NCBI GenBank assembly: GCA_010909165.1
Contig: MU008178.1
Location: 446,369-510,368, forward strand
Direction: 5' to 3'
Origin: Anthoceros angustus
Taxonomy: Eukaryota > Streptophyta > Anthocerotopsida > Anthocerotales > Anthocerotaceae
Length of the DNA stretch: 64,000 bases
Part shown: positions 53,638-63,049 of the stretch, in pieces
Layout of the letters: each line of letters starts with the position of its first letter
How positions within the stretch are numbered: position 1 is the first letter of the stretch
Program-made: the position numbers and the translations under genes
Notes under the pieces: generated by a model
Told to the model about the DNA's origin: nothing
The model's input: only the letters and a program-made list of their open reading frames with translations
Databases searched by the model: none

Positions 53638-54480
53638 TTGACCCCTCCACCTGGCAGACCAATACCTAATCCTGACGTTGAAAGGGCGCCAAGCCTAATT
53701 ATTCTCGACCCCTGCCTTTCGGCAAGAGTTCGGGCATCGACCCGACCAGAATTGGGTCTCTCCCCAGGGCCTGCGTTGACAACTGAGGTCACCATAGTGT
53801 CCTCCTCCGCTTCTACTAACAAGAGAACTGGATTTCGGGGATCCTCTCCCTGTCTTCTGGTAGGCCCCACCTCCTTTTGTCCAGGCCGAGGAGGGTCCGA
53901 AGCTACTTTGACGTCCTGGGTCTGCTGGGGCGGGTCTTCAGGCCCTCCCTGGTCTATCTCTGGTTCTAGAAAGTGGACTTCCTTCGTCCCATGGTGGTCC
54001 TCCTTCGCTCCCGGCCCCGCATCTTTCCGGACTACCCTCACAGCCATCCTGATCCGCTGCGGGTCCAGGGAGCATACCTGAATGTTATCCGGAGCTGAAC
54101 GTCCCGCTATGTTCCGCTCCTCTGTGCGCCCCTCCGAATAGGGCGTGGAGATTCGTTGTGGCTGCTGTATCCTCTAGCTCTTCCTCACCCGCCTCCTCAC
54201 TCCACATGCACCCTTAGCACGCAGACTCCCGCTTCTATTGGTGCTCCGGCGTGCATGTTCCCGGCTGCTGCTTTCACCACCTAGCCCTTCTAGCCTTGCC
54301 CGAGATGCATCCTGGGAGGCGCTTAGGGAGGCCTCCGTCAGTTCCTGGAGCCTCTACCTCTCATTGGCCCACTCCCTCTCCTGCTCAATCTTGAGGGCCC
54401 CCAATTGTGCTGTCAAGAGGCATACTTGGCCCTCCACCCGGCGTAGCTCGACAATCTGTCGGCCCTCCTCCGCCTGATTA
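53638..54480 (-). pseudogene. gag-like coiled-coil fragment, unit 1
   Basis: Read on the minus strand: a helix-rich part (54,480-54,280; QIVELRRVEGQVCLLTAQLG, then RQRLQELTEASLSASQDA) followed by a frame from 54,047 with KEVHFLEPEIDQGGPEDP. The EASL-AS-D segment resembles the gag-like fragments at 880-940 and 17,780. No zinc knuckle or protease. Confidence 0.45.
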
Positions 54481-54489
54481 ACGAGATGT

Positions 54490-54730
54490 AGGACAGATGT
54501 AGATCAATTACCAATTAAGTAATTACATATATCATTGAGTATCAAGAAAGGCTTAAGTGCTTATGTATGAAAAGACAATATCTAAAACTTAAAAAACATA
54601 ACTGTTGGCTAAGGGTAGTAACCCTAATGAACGGGTACTTCATATATTGTTATTTCTGCTACCCTTATAATTGCACTATATAATTAATGCTGACCTAATT
54701 CACGGATATGCTCAACACTATCCTTTAACA
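54490..54730 (-). repeat. LTR, unit 1
   Basis: Minus strand starts TGTTAAAGGATAGTG after polypurine tract AAGTGGGAG (54,731-54,739). AT-rich. No initiator-Met PBS follows on its left. Confidence 0.6.
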
Positions 54731-54739
54731 CTCCCACTT
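54731..54739 (-). promoter_or_regulatory. polypurine tract, unit 1
   Basis: AAGTGGGAG on the minus strand abutting TGTTAAAGG. Confidence 0.65.
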
Positions 54740-55385
54740 GGTGATCATATCGGAAGTGAATTCTCAGTCCTACCTTCGGCCTTCAGTCCTTCTCTGTGAC
54801 CCTCGCTTGCAACTCCAGCAATGGACTGCGAGTGTCTTGTGTCCAGTTGCTCTACGCCCCAAACCTCCCTCATTCGGTACTTTATGAAGCATGCTCACGA
54901 AAAGCCGCTTGAGACTAGGTGCGCTTATATCTCTCCTTGCCCTGCTTACACTAAGCATTATCACGAGAGCGTCGAGAGTAAATCAGAAACGATCCGTATT
55001 GGAAACTCCACTGATTGTGTTTTTAGTGATTTTTTGTTTTGTTTTTTTTTTTTGTTAAATTTGGTGTCAAGAAGAGCTAGGTTGTCAGTAGGAAGGGATA
55101 TTTATAGTAGAAAGTGTCCTTGGCCTATGAGTTTTGGGGTTGTTTTTTCTGGGTTAAATAATAATTGGTCCTTGGACTAGGGACTCGATACTCCTTGGCT
55201 TTTCGTCTCGGAATATCTAATAAAAAAGGCCTATATATGGGGGGAGGGTGGTCCTCATATTTGGCAGAGGTTGCTAAGTCCATAGGCTAGTGGTCGAACC
55301 ATCCGGGGCGGTAGTTGATTGCTGTGTGGTCATTGACTGGGGTGTGCGGTAGCTTTATTCCAAAGACGGTAGGCGAACTAGACGG

Positions 55386-55512
55386 CGTCGCGGAAGGAGA
55401 AGTGGTCGCGAAGGAGAAGTGGTCGTGGAAGGAGAAGTGGTCGCGGAAGGAGAAGTGGTCGCGGAAGGAGAAGTGGTCGGAAGGAGAAGTGGTCGCGGAA
55501 GGAGAAGTGGTG
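55386..55512. repeat. 18-bp minisatellite, unit 1
   Basis: About seven units of GAAGGAGAAGTGGTCGCG, some shortened by a base or by two. The plus strand would encode KEKWSR repeats and the minus strand PLLLP repeats. Confidence 0.9.
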
Positions 55513-56133
55513 GGCCGGCCGTGTAGGGGAATTCGGGAAATATAACCTTAAGGGAACTCGAAAGGCACCAGGGCGGCCGAGATGGCTCGCAGTTCGACAA
55601 GGCATGAGCTCGGCACGAGGCTGTGAAGGCGAGCCACGGTGGCGTGAGGAAGTGGAGTGGGTAGGAACCTTGGGTTCACCAAATTGAGATTCCGAGGCTA
55701 TCAGCAATTCAAGGCGCCGTGGGCAGTGAGGTTTCTGCAGGAGCATGGCGCCCAGGGCCGTAGCGGAAATTTCGACTGCCTAATGGCCCAATATGGACCA
55801 TTGGAGGGTCAGAGCTGGAGAATTGGTGAGGGAGCTGGGACTTGGGTTCATGGAAAAACGGTGGAGAGTTTATGGGAGGATTTACCAGACCAGTAACGAG
55901 GAAGGAGGGCCCATGGATTCAACAGCAGAGGACGAAGGGCCAGGCGACCAAATCGGAGGAGGGCGGAGATAACATGGGCAGGGAGTAGTGGCATCCTAGG
56001 AATAGAACTTTGGATAGGATGAGGTAGGATGCCATCCTAGACCTAAGGCCGTCCGAAATTGTAGGGGCGCTTCTTCGCGTTCAGCCATTTTTAGGACCTG
56101 GAAAGTCTGGTGGCTATGACGCCCCAGCAATTG

Positions 56134-56140
56134 TATAAAG
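56134..56140 (+). promoter_or_regulatory. TATA-like box, unit 1
   Basis: TATAAAG in 'TTGTATAAAGGGGCTTGG', preserved in unit 2 at 59,254. Downstream are pyrimidine/purine microsatellites and, after unit 2, a polyadenylation-like AATAAAG at 59,907 and the plus-strand ORF at 60,333. A plus-strand promoter is plausible. Confidence 0.35.
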
Positions 56141-56411
56141 GGGCTTGGTTGTGCCCCTCACATCAGATAATTCCTGCTTGAGATCCCCACGCTGCTTGTG
56201 GCTGATTGGAGACGTCCGATTGTGAGAGGTGGTGTGCGCGAGCGCTCTAGGGTGGTCGAGAGCTCGCAACCATGGGGGGGGGGTGATAGAGGTTCCTCGA
56301 CAAAGGAGGAGGAAATCGAGGGATTGGCGCGGGCGGGTCTGGAGCTTGCTCGTCGCTTGTGGCCGAGAATTCTTCTTTCCTTACCCTTTTCCATTGGTTG
56401 TATTCAAATTG

Positions 56412-56466
56412 AGAGAGAGTGTGTGTGTGTGTGTGGGTGGAAGCACGAGAGAGAGAGAGAGAGAGA
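56412..56466. repeat. GT and GA microsatellites, unit 1
   Basis: (GT)n at about 56,420-56,434 and (GA)n at 56,449-56,465; the same pair, slightly changed in length, occurs at about 59,566-59,622. Confidence 0.85.
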
Positions 56467-56775
56467 AGATTGGGTGAAGGAGTGGTGACCTGCAGCGATC
56501 ACGGTGTGAGGCTATGAGGAGGAGTTGAGAAGGAGAACTAATTGAGAAACTAGCGAGAGATTTGTGTGGATCCAAGAGAATTCAAACCGGTGCTATTGGT
56601 AGGAGTGTGCACAGAGGAAACAACATTCCTTGTGGAATTGTGTGAGGGTTATTACAACCCTTAGGCCCTCACCGCTTCTACACCTGCGGAGGGATACCAA
56701 TCCTTTGCTCATATCTACCTACACCTATGGCGGTTGGGCTCACACCACGTTTGACCCCTCCACCGCGACCAATAC

Positions 56776-57600
56776 CTAATCCCGGCGTTGAAAGGCGCCA
56801 AGCCTAATCTCGACCCACCTTTGGCAGAGTTCGCATCGACCCGACGGTGGGTCTCTCCCGGGCTGCGTTGACAACGAGGTCACCATAGTGTCCTCCTCCG
56901 CTTCTACTAACAAGAGAACTGGATTTCGGGGATCCTCTCCCTGTCTTCTGGTAGGCCCCACCTCCTTTTGTCCAGGCCGAGGAGGGTCCGAAGCTACTTT
57001 GACGTCACAGGTGCAAGGCGGGTCTTCAGGCCCTCCCTGGTCTATCTCTGGTTCTAGAAAGTGGACTTCCTTCGTCCCCATGGTCGGTCCTCCCTTCGCT
57101 CCGGTCCTGTACTCCTTTCCAGACTACCCTCCCCCTGGCCATCCTGATCCGCTGCGGGTCCAGGGAGCATACCTGAATGTTATCCGGAGCTGAACGTCCC
57201 GCTATGTTCCGCTCCTCTGTGCGCCCCTCCGAATAGGGCGTGGAGATTCGTTGTGGCTGCTGTATCCTCTAGCTCTTCCTCACCTGTCAGCTCCTCCGAC
57301 TCCACATGCACCCTTAGCACGCAGTACTCCCGCTTCTATTGGTGCTCCGGCAGGCGTGCATGTTCCCCGGCTCGTTGTGCCGTTTCACCACCTAGCCCTT
57401 CTAGCCTTGCCCGAGCTGCATCCTGGGAGGCGCTTAGGGAGGCCTCCGTCAGTTCCTGGAGCCTCTACCTCTCATTGGCCCACTCCCTCTCCTGCTCAAT
57501 CTTGAGGGCCCCACCAGTCGCCAAGAGGCATACTTGGCCTCCACCGGGCGTAGCTCGACAATCTCGGCCCTCCTCCGCCCGATTAACGAGATGTGGGGAT
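56776..57600 (-). pseudogene. gag-like fragment, unit 2
   Basis: Copy of 53,638-54,480 with many small deletions (frame from 57,081 with KEVHFLEPEIDQGGPEDP). Confidence 0.45.
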
Positions 57601-57830
57601 GATGTAGATCAATTACCAATTAAGTAATTACATATATCATTGAGTATCAAGAAAGGCTTAAGTGCTTATGTATGAAAAGACAATATCTAAAACTTAAAAA
57701 CATAATCATTGGCTAAGGGTAGTAACCCTAATGAACGGGTACTTCATATATTGTTATTTCACCCTTATAATTGCACTATATAATTAATGCTGACCTAATT
57801 CACGGATATGCTCAACACTATCCTTTAACA
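57601..57830 (-). repeat. LTR, unit 2
   Basis: Copy of the LTR at 54,490-54,730; polypurine tract at 57,831-57,839. Confidence 0.6.
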
Positions 57831-58496
57831 CTCCCACTTGGTGATCATATCGGAAGTGAATTCTCAGTCCTACCTTCGGCCTTCAGTCCTTCTCTGTGAC
57901 CCTCGCTTGCAACTCCAGCAATGGACTGCGAGTGTCTTGTGTCCAGTTGCTCTACGCCCCAAACCTCCCTCATTCGGTACTTTATGAAGCATGCTCACGA
58001 AAAGCCAGTTGAGACTAGGTGCGCTATATCTCTCCTTGCCCTGTTTACACTAAGCATTATCGCCAGAGAGCGTCTGGAGAGTAACTGTAAACGATCTGGT
58101 ATTGGAAACTCCCTGTTGGATTGTGTTTTTTAGTGATTTTTTGTTTTGTTTTTTTTTTTTGTTAAATTTGGTGTCAAGAAGAGCTAGGTTGTCAGTAGGA
58201 AGGGATATTTATAGTAGAAAGTGTCCTTGGCCTATGAGTTTTGGGGTTGTTTTTCCGGGTTAAATAATAATTGGTCCTTGGACTAGGGACTCGATACTCC
58301 TTGGCTTTTCGTCTCGGAATATCTAATAAAAAAGGCCTATATATGGGGGGAGGGTGGTCCTCATATTTGGCAGAGGTTGCTAAGTCCATAGGCTAGTGGT
58401 CGAACCATCCGGGGCGGTAGTTGATTGCTGTGTGGTCATTGACTGGGGTGTGCGGTAGCTTTATTCCAAAGACGGTAGGCGAACTAGACGGGCAGT

Positions 58497-58617
58497 CGCG
58501 GAAGGAGAAGTGGTCGCGGAAGGAGAAGTGGTCGTGGAAGGAGAAGTGGTCGCGGAAGGAGAAGTGGTCGCGGAAGGAGAAGTGGTCATGAAGGAGAAGT
58601 GGTCATGGAAGGAGAGT
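58497..58617. repeat. 18-bp minisatellite, unit 2
   Basis: Seven units of GAAGGAGAAGTGGTCGCG with some CATG variants; copy of 55,386-55,512 but with different variant order. Confidence 0.9.
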
Positions 58618-59812
58618 GGAGCAGCCGGCCGTGTAGGGGAATTTCGGGGAAATATAACCTTAAGGGAACTCGGAAAGGCACCAGGCGCGGCGGCAGCGAG
58701 ATGGCTCCAGACAGTTCCTGACAAGGCATGAGCTCGGCACGAGGCTGTGAAGGGCAGGCCCTGGTGGCGGCGGGAAGCTCGCGAGGCTGTGGAGGTAGGA
58801 ACCTTGGGTTACTGACCAAATTGGAGATTCTGAGGCGAGCTATCAGCAATTCAAGGCGCCGTGGGCAGTGAGGTTTCTGCAGGAGCATGGCGCCCGTGGC
58901 CGTGGAGGAATTTCATTGGCCCAATATGGACCATTGGAGGGTCGAAATGGAGAATTGGTGAGGGAGCTGGGACTTGGGTTCATGGAAAAACGGTGGAGAG
59001 TTTATGGGAGGATTTACCAGATCAGCAACGAGGAAGGAGGGCCCATGGATTCAGCAGCAGAGGACGAAGGGCCAGGCGACCAAATCGGAGGAGGGCGGAG
59101 ATAACATGGGCAGGGAGTAGTGGCATCCTAGGAATAGAACTTTGGATAGGATGAGGTAGGATGCCATCCTGGACCTAAGGCCGTCCGAAATTGTAGGGCG
59201 CTGCTCACCATTTTAGGACCCGAAAGTCCGTGGCTATGACGCCCAAAGAATTGTATAAAGGGGCTTGGTTGTGCCCCTCACATCAGATAATTCCTGCTTG
59301 AGATCCCCACGCTGCTTGTGGCTGATTGGAGACGTCCGATTGACAGAGGTGGTGTGCGCGAGACGCTCCTAGGGGTGGTCGAGAGCTTGCTCCGCAACCA
59401 GTGGGGGGGGGGTGATAGAGCGTTCCTCGCTGACAAAGGAGGAGGAAATCGAGGGATTGGCGCGGGGCGGGTCTGGAGCTTGCTCGTAACGCCTGCTGTG
59501 ACGCCCGAGAATTCTTCTTTCCCTTACCCTTTTTCCTGTTGGTTGTATTCCGAAATTGAGAGAGAGTGTGTGTGTGTGTGGGTGGAAGCCTGAGGGGCGA
59601 ATCGAGAGAGAGAGAGAGAGAGAAGATTGGGTGAAGGAGTGACTGAGCACTGTACGCGATGCGAGGTGTGAGGCTATGAGGAGGAGTTGAGAAGGAGAAC
59701 TAATTGAGAAACTAGCAGTAGAGATTTGTGTGGATCCAAGAGAATTCAAACCGGTGCTATTGGTAGGAGTGTGCACAAGAGGAAACAACATTCCTTGTGG
59801 AATTGTGTGAGG

Positions 59813-60332
59813 GTGGCGCCCTTTGTGTGTGTGAGAGAGTGGTTGAGAGGGATCTGTGGGACGTTGGTCTCTAGGAATCGGTGTGTGCATGAAGTGTGGA
59901 GTGCAAAATAAAGTCTGATCTGTGAGCAGTGGTAGCCGCCCGTGGCAGGAATCCACGGAGCCGTGCGCCAGAAATAAGTTATTAGGGTTTGGCATGGGAC
60001 CCACCTCGGTAGTCGTAGCAACTACCCGGTAGTGGTGAGAGCCACCGTGGTAGTAGCTCGGGAACCGGGGTTGTGGAATAAGATCTGTGGTCGGGGAATA
60101 AGATCTGTGGTTGGACATGTCGGGAGGTAGTAGTAGTTGAGTAGATAGGTAAGAGGAGTGATAGCAGGTAAGTCCTCACTTAGGCGAAGGTCAGTAGCGA
60201 TAGAAGTTAGCGTCCCTTGGCACAAACCATTCCCTTGGGAGCGAATCCTAGGCCTACAACGACATTGAGGGTGAATGTGGACCTCACGGTGTCCCCAGAC
60301 ACAAATTCACACTCCACAGTAACCTGAGCAAA
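59813..60332 (+). other. leader-like region before the AT-hook ORF
   Basis: Starts TGGCGCC right after unit 2, has a polyadenylation-like AATAAAG near 59,907 and duplicated 'GGGGAATAAGATCTGTGG' at 60,075 and 60,093. No gene. It may be the untranslated leader of the following ORF. Confidence 0.35.
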
Positions 60333-60865
60333 ATGTCGTCTTCCTTTGAGGAGAAGAAGGATGTGCGCCGCTATGTGAGGGATAGCCAGGGGAGATTCAC
60401 CAGAGCTAGAGGAGCAGCCTCTAGGACAACTGCCTCAAGCTCAAGAGGAAGAGGAGAAGAGCCACCGCGGGCCCACGAGGAGGCCCACCCACGAGGAACA
60501 ACAAGAGCCGCCTTGCAACTAGGGCAGAGCGCGAGGGCTATGGAAGCCCCACCACGTCCACGACTGCCTCACCCACTGCTATAGTCGTAATTCCAATTGA
60601 GCGCAGCCTAGATGAGGATCTTCCATGTTCTCTAGCTATGGTCCGTGGCTATGTGGGACAAGAGCTGTGAAGCTCAAGTCCCTCCTAGGTTCCCAAGATG
60701 GAGCCTTGCAGAGATACAAGAATTGTAGGCCTGGTACACTTGTGAAACCTAATTCCCCTTTGTGGTACAGTGTGTCATGTCCTCAATTGTCATGAAGCGT
60801 ATCAAGGTGCGCGAAATTGGCGAGTTCCAAGGTCATGTGATCGCACTCTATCAGAAACATCATAA
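60333..60865 (+). pseudogene. basic RG-rich AT-hook ORF, copy 1
   Basis: ATG at 60,333 opens MSSSFEEKKDVRRYVRDSQG, followed by a Ser/Arg/Gly-rich basic region. Several small deletions relative to copy 2 shift the frame after about 60,450; the C-terminal part (SIVMKRIKVREIGEFQGHV) is still recognisable, ending near 60,865. By comparison with copy 2 the ancestral protein was about 190-200 residues. It could be a gag-like nucleic-acid-binding protein or an accessory DNA-binding protein of the DUF7869 element. Confidence 0.5.
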
Positions 60866-60959
60866 TTTTGAAGGTGAATAATCTCAAAGGGGTTTTCCGT
60901 AATAATCTCGATTTTTGATGGGCCCTAAAACAACGCTTTTAAGGCATTCCGAAAACATC

Positions 60960-62030
60960 TCGAAAAAAGGGTGTCACCCACTAAAGTTCCTACTTTCCAT
61001 CCAAAGAATGTTTCCGAATGGTGGTTGCAAACTCGAACCTATGGGATTAATGCAAAGTAGGAACGTAAGGAAGGCCGTTCGCCGGAAGGGACGATCAGAA
61101 TTCGCTTTGGGAGGAAAATGTGGTTTAGTAAGGACACAACAAAAGCCACGGACAAGGTATTTCCAAAACACAAAGAATATCCGGAACCGACGCATAACAT
61201 TCACTGGGACCCCGGACAAACCGTGATTTCGCCACTCATCACCGTAGTTCAATCCTTCGTCATCACTTGGTCCAGCTTCTCCAAAGATTGTCATCACTAT
61301 CTTCGCACTTTGACTCGCAGTATGAAGCCGCAACTCGCAGAGCTTATCCCTTATCGCTTTTTGTCCAACGATACACATGTTTCCGCATGCTCAACACAAA
61401 CCCATAATACAGATGGTCGCTTCATTCACAAACACCTCGTATGTTTTTGGGTAATGGACCTTATTCCTTTTTCCCAAGATCATACCGATGGGTTGGCACT
61501 GACGGACTATGTATTCCTACACATATCTCCCTTCGACGCATCCGTGTGCTCGGTCCGATACTGGATAAGAAAGTGAGGTCGTGGTGCATCTAGCTCACAA
61601 TGACTCTCCCCAATCCGTAATGGCCTGCTATGTGTCCATAGTGCACCGCCGTAAACATCCCTTCCTGATTTCCATTATGTCCCCATTCATCCGCCATTCA
61701 CTATTGCCTTCCGCATTTTGATATGCCCCAAGTACATATCACCGTGGAGGTCCTCAATAATGCCTCATCTAGCAAAGCTTCATCCGCACTTGAAGTGGTC
61801 AGTGATGATCCACTGCACGTGAAAACCACTTCCAAGGACGTAGCACTAGCCCAATGTTATTCTCCACAATGATAGCAATCTCCTTCCGTCCACCCAAAAG
61901 GCTTCCCACCACTTGTACTCTTCAATACCACCTATGGACGCAAATCTTTAACCCTTCCCGCAAATGGGCCACACCTTCCAGTGATAGGATACCGCCGCTC
62001 CCTTCTACTCCCCTAGCTTCACCCGCATGC
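60960..62030 (-). pseudogene. DUF7869-like element protein, copy 1 (3' part)
   Basis: The minus-strand sequence aligns with 7,900-8,600: 'ATTGTGGAGAATAACATTGG' matches 'ATCGTGGAGAACAATATTGG', and 'CATCTGTATTATGGGTT' plus 'GACAAAAAGCGAT' match 8,420-8,485. The frame from 61,378 reads IRDKLCELRLHTASQSAKIV and continues to FPPKANSDRPFRR. Only the C-terminal part is present because the next tandem unit begins at 62,095. Frameshifts present. Confidence 0.6.
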
Positions 62031-62372
62031 ACGTAGGGATGGTGCTAAGGAGGGCGCCGCCGGGCGCCCAGCTCACCCGCGGCAGAGGAGAAGAGCCACC
62101 GTGGTAGTAGCTCGGGAGGGGTTGTGGAATAAGATCGTGGTCGGGGAATAAGATCTGTGGTTGGACATGTCGGGAGGTAGTAGTAGTTGAGTAGATAGGT
62201 AAGAGGAGTGATGGCGGAGTGAGTCCTCACTTAGGCGAAGGTCGATGGCGATAGAAGTTAGCGTCTCTTGGCACAAACCATTCCCTTGGGAGCGAATCCT
62301 AGGCCTACACGACATTGAGGGTGAATGTGGACCTCACGGTGTCCCTGCTCACACCTCCACATAACGAGCAAA

Positions 62373-62939
62373 ATGTCGTCTTCCTTTGAGGAGAAGAAGG
62401 ATGTGCGCCGCATGTGAGGGATAGGGAGATTCACCAGAGCTAGAGGAGCAGCCTCTAGGACAACTGCCTCAAGCTCAAGAGGAAGAGGAGAAGAGCCAGC
62501 TGCTGAAGCAGCTCAGCCACGGAGGAGGCCCGGCCGTCCACGAGGAACAACAAGAGCTGCCCTTGCAACTAGGGCAGAGAGCGCGAGGGCTATGGAAGCC
62601 CCACCACGTCCACGACCTGCTGCACTGCTTCCTCAGCCTGCTATAGTCAGCAGAATTCCAATTGAGCAGCAGCTAGATGAGGATCTTCCCATGTTCTCTA
62701 GCTATGGTCCGGTGGCTATGTGGGACAAGAGCGCTGTGAAGCCCGAAGTCCCTCCTAGGTTCCCAAGATGGAGCCTTCGCAGAGATACAAGAATTGTAGG
62801 CCTGGGTACACTTGTGAAACCTAATTCCCCTTTGTGGTACAGGTGTGTCATGTCCTCAATTGTCATGAAGCGTATCAAGGTGCGCGAAATTGGCGAGTTC
62901 CAAGGTCATGTGATCAGCACCTATCGTAAAACATCATAA
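62373..62939 (+). pseudogene. basic RG-rich AT-hook ORF, copy 2
   Basis: ATG at 62,373 but a small deletion brings TGA within 15 codons. Past it, an open frame carries PRRRPGRPRGTTRAAL-type sequence (an AT-hook core PGRPRG with basic flanks), then APPRPRPAALLPQPAIVSRI, DLPMFSSYGPVAMWDKSAV, FPRWSLRRDTRIVGLG and the terminal IGEFQGHVISTYRKTS, stop 62,937-62,939. AT-hooks bind the minor groove of A/T-rich DNA. No other domain recognised. Confidence 0.55.
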
Positions 62940-63049
62940 TTTTTGAAGGGGGTGAATAATCTCAAAGGGGGTTTTCCGTAAATAATCTCGATTTTTGATG
63001 GGCCCTAAAACAACGTTTTTAAGGCATTCCGGAAAACATCTCTGAAAAA

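Larger units (their letters stand above)
53530..59812. repeat. 3.12-kb unit in two direct tandem copies
   Basis: Unit 1 is about 53,530-56,648 and unit 2 about 56,649-59,812. Both begin 'TTATTACAACCCTTAG' and end 'TTGTGGAATTGTGTGAGGG'. Each unit contains in order: a minus gag-like fragment, a ~240-bp LTR with polypurine tract, a G-rich spacer, an 18-bp minisatellite, a TATA-like box and GT/GA microsatellites. Because each unit has one LTR, an LTR-internal-LTR-internal tandem made by recombination is a reasonable inference. Confidence 0.85.

Noticed and set aside
53530-59812. The 3.12-kb unit as a single giant LTR
   Set aside because: Each unit contains its own PPT-LTR junction and gag-like sequence, and the two units abut without an internal region.
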